Shown here in pieces: positions 13,086-21,295 of a DNA stretch of 50,753 nt. The DNA comes from a virus, in IMG/VR virus record IMGVR_UViG_3300049491_000401, positions 1-50,753 of that record, one strand, 5' to 3'. Under the pieces are notes generated by a model. The model ran no database searches. It was not told where the DNA came from and worked only from the letters and a program-made list of their open reading frames with translations. Position numbers and translations under genes: made by a program. The stretch's first letter is position 1. Each line of letters begins with the position of its first letter.

Positions 13086-13095
13086 GATTCGAATC
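13086..13095. promoter_or_regulatory. Paired GANTC (CcrM) sites upstream of the outer-membrane protein gene
   Basis: GATTC and GAATC abut to form the palindrome GATTCGAATC, about 55 bases before the ATG of the outer-membrane protein. GANTC is the CcrM methylation target, and GcrA acts at promoters carrying methylated GANTC. A GcrA gene is on this genome. The link is inferred from position. Confidence 0.35.
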
Positions 13096-13149
13096 ACCTG
13101 CGTTTCGTTGCTCGCGTCTGTCAATCCAATTTGTGTGGAGACACCCGCC

Positions 13150-13824
13150 ATGAAACGCATGCTGACCTATCTGGCCTTTGGGCTAGCCGCGCTGACCATC
13201 CTCGTGGGGCCGTCGTTTGCCGCTGATCTCGCCAAGCCAGCGGAACCCGCTAAGGCCGCCGAAGTCTTCGCGCCACAGCCGTTTTCCGGCCTCTACATCG
13301 GCGTTCTCGCTGGTCACGCCACCGGCACCACCAACGACGCCGACGGCTTCAAGTTTCCCCGCGACGGATACACCGGCACCGGCCTCATCGGCTACAATCA
13401 TCGTGTCCCGAACGCCTCTCACATCGTCCTGGGAGCCGAAGCGGATCTCGGATTGACCGGCATTTCAGGCGCCACGAACGCGGGTGGGTTTACCGTCACC
13501 GGCACGAACAAGGTTCTCGGCTCCATCCGAGCGCGCGCCGGGTACGCCATGGCCAGCAGCATGATTTACGTCACCGGCGGCCTTGCCATGACAAACGCCA
13601 AGTTGGCGGTCGAGAGCATCGGCAGCGACAGCACCAATCGGCTCAATGGCTACGTGCTCGGTGGCGGTCTCGAAACCGTGCTGCTCGGCAATCTCGGGAT
13701 ACGGATCGAATACCTGCGCTATCAGTGGCGCGATCAGGACTACACCATCGGCGGCGCGAGCACGGGCAAGCTCGGCAGCCACGACGACCACATTCGGGCC
13801 GGTCTTATCGTTCGGCTCAACTGA
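13150..13824 (+). CDS. Outer-membrane beta-barrel protein (Omp25/RopB-like)
   Basis: 224 residues from ATG 13150; an upstream in-frame extension is not supported. A signal peptide (MKRMLTYLAFGLAALTILVGPSFAAD) should be cleaved near residue 23-24. The mature part is the small eight-strand barrel family of alphaproteobacteria: FSGLYIGVLAG, GYNHRV, GAEADLGLTGI, SIRARAGYA, LGIRIEYLRYQW, HDDHIRAGLIVRLN. The usual terminal aromatic residue is missing (ends in LN). As a phage-carried cargo gene it could change the lysogen surface, mask a receptor or alter permeability. Confidence 0.85.
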   Translation: MKRMLTYLAFGLAALTILVGPSFAADLAKPAEPAKAAEVFAPQPFSGLYIGVLAGHATGTTNDADGFKFPRDGYTGTGLIGYNHRVPNASHIVLGAEADLGLTGISGATNAGGFTVTGTNKVLGSIRARAGYAMASSMIYVTGGLAMTNAKLAVESIGSDSTNRLNGYVLGGGLETVLLGNLGIRIEYLRYQWRDQDYTIGGASTGKLGSHDDHIRAGLIVRLN

Positions 13825-13976
13825 CTACTGAGGGCGGGATAACTCCGCCAGGTGCCGACCGGACATCTGAGTTCAGACAGCAAGAGACGATCGGGCTCGC
13901 CCGCCGTTCTGCATTACGGTCTCATAACCCGTCAATCGTCTCATCTCCGGCAACGTGCAAGCATTTTTCGAGCAGC

Positions 13977-14051
13977 ATGAGCGATGGCGGCGATGTGCTG
14001 TGGATGATTGAGCGCGCAAAGAAGGCGCTGCTCTCAATGACGGATGGATAG
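13977..14051 (+). CDS. Possible 24-residue peptide
   Basis: A short frame MSDGGDVLWMIERAKKALLSMTDG ending where the next gene begins. It has an amphipathic helix but no clear ribosome binding site. Could be a leader peptide. The rest of 13825-14052 shows only a GGCGG/CCGCC hairpin without a U-tract. Confidence 0.25.
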   Translation: MSDGGDVLWMIERAKKALLSMTDG

Positions 14052-14052
14052 C

Positions 14053-14310
14053 ATGGACACCACTGTCATCGCCATGATTGGATTCCTGGTCTCCGGCGAG
14101 ATCCAAGAGGACGTTGTCGGCACGATGCCGTCGGCTCAGTGCGCGGCATTCGCCAAGCGGATCGCCCTCGACGTTCGCGGCCCCCGCAAGGGTCGCCCTA
14201 CGGTCACGCTCAACGACGGTCAGACGGTGCGTGTCGTCGGAGCCGGCTGTCTCCCAGCCTGTAACGCTGACGCTCCCGAGCCCCTGACGCTGCTCAAGGA
14301 TGAGGCCTGA
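14053..14310 (+). CDS. Small protein with hydrophobic N-terminus
   Basis: 85 residues (ATG 14053; ATG 14044 in the same frame is possible). The first 15 residues are hydrophobic but lack a basic n-region, and three cysteines occur later (QCAAFAKR, GCLPAC). Family not recognised. It ends 3 bases before the NusG-like gene, so the two are likely co-transcribed. Confidence 0.55.
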   Translation: MDTTVIAMIGFLVSGEIQEDVVGTMPSAQCAAFAKRIALDVRGPRKGRPTVTLNDGQTVRVVGAGCLPACNADAPEPLTLLKDEA

Positions 14311-14313
14311 TAC

Positions 14314-14793
14314 ATGATCTGGTATGCCCTCCAAGTTCGCGGTTCTCAGGAATTGGCGATCGCCAACGATCTTCGCGCCGAAGGGCATACGGTGTTCGTT
14401 CCGGTCGAGCGCATCATTCGTGCCGCCCGGAACGCCAAGGGCAAGCTCACGGAGCGCGAAACGATCAAGCCGCTGGTGACGTCCTATGTTTTCTGCGATG
14501 CGCCCTACGTGGCTCACAAGCACGTCTACGGGCCTGTCACGTTCGGGTCTCAGGCCTACGGCATCCCGGACGCAGCAATGACCCCACTCAAGGCCCTCAA
14601 TGGCCGGGATCGGCGAGAAGGCCAACAAGTCGCTGTCTTCACGATTGGCCAGGTGGTCAAGCTCACCGGCGGCTCGTTCGAAGGAAAATCCGTCACCATC
14701 ACCAAGCGCGTCAACGGTAAGGTTGTGGTGCTCATGGACATCATCGGCGGGCCAAGGCGCGTTGTCCTCACTCAAGACCAGATCGCGGCTTGA
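14314..14793 (+). CDS. NusG/RfaH-like transcription elongation factor
   Basis: 159 residues. The N-terminal NGN-like domain starts MIWYALQVRGSQELAIANDLRAEGHTVFVPVER and continues LVTSYVFCDAP; the C-terminal KOW motif is GQVVKLTGGSFEGKSVTITKR (about residues 110-130). NusG paralogues bind the RNA polymerase clamp and increase processivity or recruit ribosomes. It lies just before the long late region, so a dedicated antiterminator for late transcription is a sound inference, functionally like lambda Q. Confidence 0.85.
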   Translation: MIWYALQVRGSQELAIANDLRAEGHTVFVPVERIIRAARNAKGKLTERETIKPLVTSYVFCDAPYVAHKHVYGPVTFGSQAYGIPDAAMTPLKALNGRDRREGQQVAVFTIGQVVKLTGGSFEGKSVTITKRVNGKVVVLMDIIGGPRRVVLTQDQIAA

Positions 14794-14946
14794 CGTTCTG
14801 CCGCAAATCAGCCATGCAATAAACATGATTCGGCGCAATGCGCCATCCTTCGGGCGGACCCCCAGCGGTACGAGTTAACGCCGAGCTGGGCGCCTTGGTG
14901 GCTAGGCCACGCAAGCCAGAAACACGCCCAAAACCAGATAGGCTCC

Positions 14947-15171
14947 ATGGACGCGAACAAGCTCGCCGCCACCATCACTGGATTCGTGACATGGGCCATC
15001 GGCAACCCGTTTGGGTTTCTGCTCTGGCTTGTTGGCTGTGTGGCGATCCTGGCTGTATCCGCGACGATCCTCGCCCCATTCGCCCCGCAGTTCATTCGCC
15101 CGGCCGGCGACATCAATAAATGGGTGTATGTGGCTGGATTTCTCGCCCTCATGAAACATGCTGGCCGATGA
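14947..15171 (+). CDS. Membrane protein with two TM segments
   Basis: 74 residues. Hydrophobic segments at about residues 20-44 (GNPFGFLLWLVGCVAILAVSATIL) and 58-70 (WVYVAGFLALM). The size and two-TM plan suit a class II holin, and no holin is seen next to the endolysin. The ribosome binding site is weak. The 153 bases upstream show a GGCGCA/TGCGCC palindrome (14832-14844) and nothing else I can name. Confidence 0.6.
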   Translation: MDANKLAATITGFVTWAIGNPFGFLLWLVGCVAILAVSATILAPFAPQFIRPAGDINKWVYVAGFLALMKHAGR

Positions 15172-15521
15172 ATAGAGTCTATGTGGAGCCCGAATTAAAC
15201 TACATTGCCAGACAGGCCGACCCCAATGGAATTCTGGCTGCTCGATACGCTGCGAAAAATCGAGCGGCAGATGGACGAGATCAAGTCGTCGATCCACGAG
15301 ACCCAAATCTTGCTTCAACGACTGGCCATATTGGCCACACTGTGGGCCGGGGTGGCTACCCTGGGCTACAACAGTCAGGGCGCTCAAGAGCTGCTCGCAG
15401 GAGCCATCAAAGCCGCGCTCAGACTGCCATAACATGGGGCTGTCACGCCGCTAAAATCGCAGGCGCTGGTTTCGTCAGCTTCATCATCGTCGGCGCCGTC
15501 CTGATCGTGCGCGCCGGCTGA
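15168..15521 (+). CDS. Alternative overlapping ORF with C-terminal TM segment (doubtful)
   Basis: 117 codons starting with an ATGA overlap at the end of the previous gene. Most of it overlaps the better-looking 15226-15432 gene in another frame, and that part has poor composition. Its final segment (IAGAGFVSFIIVGAVLIVRAG) is a clear membrane helix lying beyond the overlap, so something membrane-bound may be encoded there. Confidence 0.28.
   Translation: MNRVYVEPELNYIARQADPNGILAARYAAKNRAADGRDQVVDPRDPNLASTTGHIGHTVGRGGYPGLQQSGRSRAARRSHQSRAQTAITWGCHAAKIAGAGFVSFIIVGAVLIVRAG
15226..15432 (+). CDS. Small membrane protein with N-terminal coiled coil
   Basis: 68 residues from ATG 15226. A charged helix (LLDTLRKIERQMDEIKSSIHETQILLQR) is followed by one membrane segment (LAILATLWAGVATLGY, about residues 33-50). 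Typical of small phage envelope proteins such as holin accessories or antiholins. No family assigned. Confidence 0.6.
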   Translation: MEFWLLDTLRKIERQMDEIKSSIHETQILLQRLAILATLWAGVATLGYNSQGAQELLAGAIKAALRLP

Positions 15522-15599
15522 GAATTCCCCGCGGCGCCAGTGTCCAGCGCACGGCCGCTCATCTCTAGTGCCCCGAGTCAAAACGACAGGAGGCGATTA

Positions 15600-16679
15600 A
15601 TGCTCAAATCGTGGATTGTGCGCCGGTATTCCGGGTACACGGCTGCCGGTGGATTCTGGCTGACTGTTGGGTTTGCCGTGCTCACAGTCGATATGGCTAT
15701 CGGATTCCTTGCTGGCACGGCGGTAGGGACGTTCTGGCACGGCGTTGGCTATGCTGCTCTTGCAGCCGGTTTCGCATTTTTGCCAGACGCTGCCTATGAA
15801 GAATTCGAGGGCGGCCGGTACATTGCGGCCGGTGTTGTCGCGCTTCTTTGCCTGCCTATCGGCATCAAGGCATACGAGCAACAGCTCACGTATAGCGCCG
15901 GTGTGCGCCACGGAGAAATGCAGTTGACCAGCGTCGTCAATCAGCGGTTCGATGGCGCGCAAGATGACGTGAAGCGCAACGCGGTCGAACTCGGCCTATT
16001 GCAGACGGTTCTCGCGAAACTCCAAGCCGATAACCCTTGGGCGACGAACGCCAAGGCAGATGGCTTGAAGCGCCAGCTAGCGGACCTCAACGACCGCATC
16101 GGCAAGGAAGAAAAAGGCCAGCGCGGCCGGAAGGCCGGCAAGGGCAAGGAATTCGAGCGATTGCAAGACGAGGCCAACGAAGTCGCGAAGCGGATAGCGA
16201 TGGTTGAGAAGGCCGACGAGACGCAGAAAAGAATCGAGTTCCTACAGTCAGCGATTGATAAAAAGCGCGTTGTCGCCAATACCTCAGAACATCGGCAGAG
16301 CATTAACGTTGATGTCGCCAAGACGACTGCGAAGCTCTTCAACGTGATGCGTGGCCAAAGCGCCGAAGACGCCATGAAGACTGACTCGGTTTCGGTCGAA
16401 TACGCGACGATGGGGAGTGCAAGCCTTGGTTCCCTCGCTCTGCTGCTGCTTGCTCCGGCCTCGATTTTCCTAGCTGGCCGTCGGCGCATCAAGGCAGGCA
16501 CAGACGACCTGCACCGATCGGGGACTCACGCAACGGCATCTAGCAACCAGTCTGCCCCGACCATCATCCACAGAACCGAACGTGTTGATGACACCAAGGC
16601 TCTCGACCTCGAGGCACGTCTCAACCGGCTCTGCAATTCTATTGGACCGGCGACCGCTCAATACAGGAATGCAGCATGA
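15600..16679 (+). CDS. Polytopic membrane protein with long coiled coil
   Basis: 359 residues from ATG 15600, with a strong AGGAGG. Three hydrophobic segments in the first 95 residues (GGFWLTVGFAVLTVDMAIGFL, VGYAALAAGFAFL, YIAAGVVALLCLPIGI) are followed by a long charged coiled coil (about 115-235), another membrane helix (SLGSLALLLLAPASIFLA, about 283-300) and a polar tail. The layout resembles DUF4407-type membrane proteins, but I cannot assign it. It overlaps the small terminase start by 4 bases, so it is expressed with the packaging genes. Confidence 0.65.
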   Translation: MLKSWIVRRYSGYTAAGGFWLTVGFAVLTVDMAIGFLAGTAVGTFWHGVGYAALAAGFAFLPDAAYEEFEGGRYIAAGVVALLCLPIGIKAYEQQLTYSAGVRHGEMQLTSVVNQRFDGAQDDVKRNAVELGLLQTVLAKLQADNPWATNAKADGLKRQLADLNDRIGKEEKGQRGRKAGKGKEFERLQDEANEVAKRIAMVEKADETQKRIEFLQSAIDKKRVVANTSEHRQSINVDVAKTTAKLFNVMRGQSAEDAMKTDSVSVEYATMGSASLGSLALLLLAPASIFLAGRRRIKAGTDDLHRSGTHATASSNQSAPTIIHRTERVDDTKALDLEARLNRLCNSIGPATAQYRNAA

Positions 16680-17152
16680 GTGAAGTACAAACGGTGCTAA
16701 AGCCCAAGCACGCAGGAGGCCGCCCGCCCATCTATCGGGTCGAGTTCTGCGAGCGCATTATCGAGTACGGGAAGATGGGCTACAGCCAAGCCCAAATGGC
16801 CGCTCAGCTCGACGTCTCGAAGCAAACAATCACCGATTGGGCCAAGCAGCATACGCTGTTTTCTGACGCTCTGACGCGGGCGCGCACGTTTTCTCAGTCG
16901 TGGTGGGAGGCGAAGGCTCAAGACGGACTGGAGAACAAGGATTTCAACGCAGGCCTCTGGGACAAATCAGTCAAAAGCCGGTTCCGCGAGGATTACACCG
17001 ACCGCACCGTCAACGAGATGGTGGGCAAAGACGGCGAGGAACTGAAGCTCGGCGATAGCAGCGATGCTGCGCGCGCGATTGCTTTCATGCTCGTGCGCGC
17101 GATTGGGCGGCAAGAAAAGGCTTCTGAGACGAAGTCTCGTTCTACGAAATGA
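16676..17152 (+). CDS. terS: Terminase small subunit
   Basis: 158 residues. The HTH (GRPPIYRVEFCERIIEYGKMGYSQAQMAAQLDVSKQTITDWAK) fits small terminases that bind the packaging site, followed by helices (SQSWWEAKAQDGL) and a variable C-terminal tail. It directly precedes the large subunit. The recognised pac or cos site is likely close by but not identified. Confidence 0.8.
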   Translation: MSEVQTVLKPKHAGGRPPIYRVEFCERIIEYGKMGYSQAQMAAQLDVSKQTITDWAKQHTLFSDALTRARTFSQSWWEAKAQDGLENKDFNAGLWDKSVKSRFREDYTDRTVNEMVGKDGEELKLGDSSDAARAIAFMLVRAIGRQEKASETKSRSTK

Positions 17153-17186
17153 GAACCGCCCAGCGAGCCGCTGAAATGGTTTTCTA

Positions 17187-18818
17187 ATGTCCCTCAGTTT
17201 GGATGATATCATTGCCCGCCTCCAATCCATGCCGGAGGCCGAGCGCGATGAGGTTACGAAGCTCGCCAAGCAACATACAGCGCACATGCGCTGGATACCG
17301 AATCCAGGGCCGCAAACGCAGGCTTATGACTGTCAAGCGGATCAACTGCTCTACGGCGGCGAAGCGGGCGGCGGCAAGACGGACTTGATCCTCGGGCTCG
17401 CATCGCAAGAGCACAAGCGGTCGCTGCTCCTGCGCCGAGTCAACAAGGACGTGTCCTGGCTGGTCGACCGCATGGCGCAGATCCTTGAAACACGCCAGGG
17501 TTACAACGGCCAAGACGATCGCTGGACCTTCCCCGATGGCAAGGTGATCGATTTCTCAGGGTGTCAGCACCCGGGTGATGAGCAGCGCAACAAGGGACGC
17601 CCGAAGGATTTTATTGGCTTCGATGAGGCCACCGACTTTCTGGAGAGCCAAGTAGAGTTCATCATCGGCTGGCTGCGAACGACGGAAAAAGGCCAGCGGT
17701 GCCGGACGGTCTTCGCCACCAACCCGCCCACATCAGTCGAAGGCGAGTGGATTGTTCGATGGTTTGCCCCCTGGGTGGACCCAAGCCACCCGCTCTACCC
17801 TTACCCGACGGGTAAGCTGCTCTGGACATGTCGCGGGTTCGAGGATGCCTGGCTGTGGTTTGAAACGCCCCGCACGCTTCATGTCAACGGTCAGGAAGTT
17901 CGAGATGCGACGCCGGAAGAGGTAGCCGACCTCAAGAATCAGAACGTCCGCCGCACGACCTCACGGACGTTCATCCGGTCCGGCCTCAGCGATAACCCGG
18001 ACCTCGCCAACACGAACTACCGCAGCCAACTCGAGCTGATGCCCGAGGAGCTGCGCAACCGCTACCTCAAGGGCGATTTCACAGCCGGCGCCAATGATGA
18101 CGAGTTCCAAGTTATTCCGACCGAGTGGATACGCCTCGCGCAAGAGCGGTGGACCGAAGACGGCGGTGAGCGCATGGAGACGATGGGCGTTGACGTGGCC
18201 CAGGGCGGCAATGATAACACGGTGTTCGCGCCCCGATGGAAGGGCAAGAAGACGACCTATTGGGTCGACCGGCTGAAGAAATGGAAGGGTGTTGAGACGC
18301 CGGATGGCGCTTCCGTTGCCGGCCGCGTCCTGATGCACCTCAAGCATGCAGCTCAAGTGAATGTCGACATGGGCGGTGGCTGGGGCGGCTCCACTTACGA
18401 GAAGCTGAAAGAAGCGGAGTTCTCAGTCTATGGCTTTGTTCCATCCGAAGCGGCTCACGGCCGGACATCAGATGGCCGTCTCGGGTTCAAAAACAAGCGG
18501 GCTGAGGCCACATGGCGGGTCAGAGAACTGTTGAGTCCTGAAAGTGCGACCACCGTAGCGTTGCCTCCAGACCCACAATTGAGGGCTGATCTCGCGTCTT
18601 ACCGCTGGCGGCTCGTCAGCGGTGGCATCATTCAGATCGAAATGAAAGAGGACACCAAGAAGCGCATCGGGCGCTCTCCAGACGATGGAGACGCCGTCAT
18701 TCTCGCGCTCGCTACCGGCGACAAGCGCACGCAGCCGCGGCGCAATGATCCGCTGAACCATCAGATGCAGACCAAAGCCGTCTCTTCCAACCGCTACGCT
18801 ATGAGGCACAGACGCTAA
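17187..18818 (+). CDS. terL: Terminase large subunit
   Basis: 543 residues. The packaging ATPase has Walker A GGEAGGGKT (Lys64) and Walker B FIGFDEATDF (Asp146, Glu147), then a coupling motif around VFATNPPTS. The RNase-H-like nuclease begins at MGVDVAQGG (Asp336) and has GGWGGSTYEKL and GDAVILALA further on. It cuts and pumps the phage DNA into the prohead through the portal. The order terS-terL-portal is intact. Confidence 0.93.
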   Translation: MSLSLDDIIARLQSMPEAERDEVTKLAKQHTAHMRWIPNPGPQTQAYDCQADQLLYGGEAGGGKTDLILGLASQEHKRSLLLRRVNKDVSWLVDRMAQILETRQGYNGQDDRWTFPDGKVIDFSGCQHPGDEQRNKGRPKDFIGFDEATDFLESQVEFIIGWLRTTEKGQRCRTVFATNPPTSVEGEWIVRWFAPWVDPSHPLYPYPTGKLLWTCRGFEDAWLWFETPRTLHVNGQEVRDATPEEVADLKNQNVRRTTSRTFIRSGLSDNPDLANTNYRSQLELMPEELRNRYLKGDFTAGANDDEFQVIPTEWIRLAQERWTEDGGERMETMGVDVAQGGNDNTVFAPRWKGKKTTYWVDRLKKWKGVETPDGASVAGRVLMHLKHAAQVNVDMGGGWGGSTYEKLKEAEFSVYGFVPSEAAHGRTSDGRLGFKNKRAEATWRVRELLSPESATTVALPPDPQLRADLASYRWRLVSGGIIQIEMKEDTKKRIGRSPDDGDAVILALATGDKRTQPRRNDPLNHQMQTKAVSSNRYAMRHRR

Positions 18819-19021
18819 TGGGCATGTTTAAACCTTCGCAACCTGATCCGCGCCCTAAGGAGCCCGACGCCATCAGGCTGCCGTCTCCCGACGATCCCGA
18901 CATCATGGCCGCGCGCAAGCGCAAGTTGCAAGACACCATTGGCCGCGCCTCGGGACGGCAAAGTACGGACCTCACGTCGGGTGCGTCGCAAACGCCCTAC
19001 ACCAGGTCGTCGCTCGGCTGA
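18818..19021 (+). CDS. Small conserved protein between terL and portal
   Basis: 67 residues, overlapping terL by one base and the portal start by one base. Proline-rich start, then RKRKLQDTIGRASGRQSTDLTSG and PYTRSSLG. Podoviruses with this portal type commonly have such a protein here; a virion or assembly role is likely but unproven. Confidence 0.65.
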   Translation: MGMFKPSQPDPRPKEPDAIRLPSPDDPDIMAARKRKLQDTIGRASGRQSTDLTSGASQTPYTRSSLG

Positions 19022-20718
19022 TGGCAGATGATAACGCGCTCGAGCTGCTGAAACGCGGCGACAAGCGCTTCGCCAAACGCGCGTCACTCGAATCCTTCTG
19101 GCAAGAGGTGATGCTCAATTTCATGCCCTGGCACGCCAGCTTCGGAACGGAGTTGATGTGGGGGGAGGACTTTGCGGCGCATCTCACGGACAACTCGCCG
19201 GGCCTACTCGCGCGTGATTTCGTCGGCCAGATCGGCGCCATGCTGCGCCCTCCGGGTAAGCAGTGGATGTGGCACAGGTCCAGCCGCGAAGAGGTCAACG
19301 ACGACAGCGAGTCTCGTGAATACCTGGACTGGCGCTCCAAGCAAATGATGCGGATCATGACCGATCGCGTCACGGGATTTCACGGGGCCTGCAAGACCGA
19401 CGATGAGTTCTTCGGTATGATCGGCAACAGCGTGTTGTCAGTCGATCTGAACGCCAAGCGTGACTCACTCCGGTTTTCAGCCTATCACGTCAAGGACGTG
19501 GTGTGGGCCATCGGGGCCGAGAACAAGCCTGACATTCTGACCCGAAAGGAGATGGTCCCTGCTCGCGTCGTGATGCAGCGGTTCCGGTTGCCCGGCGACA
19601 AACTGCACGCGAAAGTCAAGGAAGTCTACGACAAGGACCCCGACGCCGAGATTGAGATCCGTCACGAAGTGCTGCCCTGCGAGGACTATGACGCTTACAA
19701 CAAAAAAACGCCGGGCTTCGGCAAATACTGCTCTGTCTGGATCGACGTGTCCAATAAGCACGTCATGCGGGAAACCAAGCAGCAGACACTGCGCTATGTG
19801 GTGTCTGGCTGGGTGCGAATGCCGGGCTCGCCCTACGCGATCTCGCCGGCCACGACGATTGCACTTCCCGACGCCCGGCTGATCCAGCAGCAAGCTATCG
19901 CTATTCTCGAAGCAGCTGAGAAACAGGTCAATCCACCACTGATCGCGGCCGCAGATGCCATTCGCGGTGATATCCGCCTCGATAGCCTCGGGGTGACCTG
20001 GGTGGATCGCAGCTATGACGAGCGCTCAGGCGAGCCGTTGAGGGCCCTGGAACTGGGCAAGAATTTCCAATTGGGTGTGGACGCTCTGCTCCGCACCGAG
20101 AACCAACTGACACGAGCCTTTTATCTCGATACGCTGCGCATGCCGGACACGAGGTCGTCGCGCTCTGTCGAAGAGGTCCAATTCAAGATTGACGAATACG
20201 TGCGGGCAGCGTTGCCCCTGTTCGCCCCCATGCAGACCGAGAAGAACGAGGCGATGCTGTTTGAGGTCGATCAGCTCGTGGCTCTGACGGGCGGATACGA
20301 GGGCAGAACGCCCCCCAAGCAGCTCAAAGAGTCCGAGATCATCTTCGCCTGGGACAATCCGCTTTCCGACATGCTTGAGCGGCAGAAAGCTCAGAGGCTC
20401 GGCGAACTCTCGCAATTGGCGCAAACTAGCGCCGCTCTTGAGGCTGCCGCCATGCAGGCGCCGGCACTGAAGCAGATCAATGTCGGAAAGGCGTTTCGCG
20501 AAGCCGCTATCGGCATCGGCTCGGCAGGCTGGCTCTACACCGAGGAAGAATCTGTCGCCGAGGAGCTCAAACTGCACGAGGCGAATTCGGAGCAGGCCAT
20601 GGTCGCCGCGGCGCCGAACATTGCCCAGGTCATTGATAGTGGCGTCAACGCTGCTCAGGTGGCGACGACCATCCCCAATCAGGGCGAGCCAGGCTTTGCC
20701 CTGCCGATGCCAGCATGA
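19021..20718 (+). CDS. Portal (head-tail connector) protein, T7-like
   Basis: 565 residues, the usual size of T7 gp8-type connectors. It starts with the characteristic helical segment (DKRFAKRASLESFWQEVMLNFMPWHASF), contains a DFVGQIGAMLRPPGKQWMWH stretch and a long C-terminal helical barrel region. It forms the dodecameric ring through which DNA enters and leaves the capsid. Confidence 0.88.
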   Translation: MADDNALELLKRGDKRFAKRASLESFWQEVMLNFMPWHASFGTELMWGEDFAAHLTDNSPGLLARDFVGQIGAMLRPPGKQWMWHRSSREEVNDDSESREYLDWRSKQMMRIMTDRVTGFHGACKTDDEFFGMIGNSVLSVDLNAKRDSLRFSAYHVKDVVWAIGAENKPDILTRKEMVPARVVMQRFRLPGDKLHAKVKEVYDKDPDAEIEIRHEVLPCEDYDAYNKKTPGFGKYCSVWIDVSNKHVMRETKQQTLRYVVSGWVRMPGSPYAISPATTIALPDARLIQQQAIAILEAAEKQVNPPLIAAADAIRGDIRLDSLGVTWVDRSYDERSGEPLRALELGKNFQLGVDALLRTENQLTRAFYLDTLRMPDTRSSRSVEEVQFKIDEYVRAALPLFAPMQTEKNEAMLFEVDQLVALTGGYEGRTPPKQLKESEIIFAWDNPLSDMLERQKAQRLGELSQLAQTSAALEAAAMQAPALKQINVGKAFREAAIGIGSAGWLYTEEESVAEELKLHEANSEQAMVAAAPNIAQVIDSGVNAAQVATTIPNQGEPGFALPMPA

Positions 20719-20969
20719 AATCAAAGCAAGGTTGGCGGTCCCGGAAAATAAAATATCGCTTTAGGGGGCGGGCTATTAAGCCGGGACGAAGCGTACACCA
20801 AGCAAATCCAGCAATAAATAGAAGAGATCTATCGTCGAAGATCCGCGCATCCGCCTTGGGTAAAATTCGGCTGTGGCACGTAGATTGTTCGGGATTGGGG
20901 ACATGGAGGCGTTGGATGATGTTTGACGATCCGGCGATCAGTAGAATCAGGAATTTCATTAAGAAATGA
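20715..20969 (+). CDS. Atypical AT-richer ORF after the portal
   Basis: 84 codons overlapping the portal stop and the next gene start by 4 bases each. The product is very basic (MKSKQGWRSRKIKYRFRGRAIKPGRS) and uses AGA, ATA and AAA codons rarely seen in the neighbours. No family recognised. A shorter option is the 17-residue peptide MMFDDPAISRIRNFIKK with a GGAGG just upstream at its end. It may be a recent insertion. Confidence 0.4.
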   Translation: MKSKQGWRSRKIKYRFRGRAIKPGRSVHQANPAINRRDLSSKIRASALGKIRLWHVDCSGLGTWRRWMMFDDPAISRIRNFIKK

Positions 20970-21295
20970 AACGCGTCCCCGCCTACGCCTTCACGAAAGA
21001 AGAGGTCCAGATCCTCAAGGCCGCGTGGACCGAGACACACGCCCGGCTCGCGCTGAACCTCATCATTGATCGGATCTGCGGTGTGATGGGTAGCTCATTC
21101 GTGCCGGGCGACCCGCACGCCACCGCATTTCTTGAAGGCGTCCGCTGGCCAGCCCAGCAGATCGCCATCGCCATCAATACGCCGCTGGACAAACTGATAC
21201 AGGAACCACCGAATGAGTCTCCAGGAACCCCCGTCCTCACAGCAACCGAGCGCGCCGCCCGTGGCGCAGCCAACTACGCCCGCGCCAAGCGCTAG
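20966..21295 (+). CDS. Conserved protein of the head module
   Basis: 109 residues. The central LALNLIIDRICGVMGSSFVPGDPHATAFLEGVRWPAQQI is a pattern shared by small proteins located between portal and scaffold genes in podoviruses. It overlaps the scaffold gene by 83 bases in another frame. Its role in head assembly is unknown. Confidence 0.65.
   Translation: MKRVPAYAFTKEEVQILKAAWTETHARLALNLIIDRICGVMGSSFVPGDPHATAFLEGVRWPAQQIAIAINTPLDKLIQEPPNESPGTPVLTATERAARGAANYARAKR

Noticed and set aside
13873-14838. 321-codon minus-strand ORF opposite the NusG-like gene
   Set aside because: It is antisense to a recognised NGN-KOW protein and has low-complexity His/Arg/Asp-rich composition.
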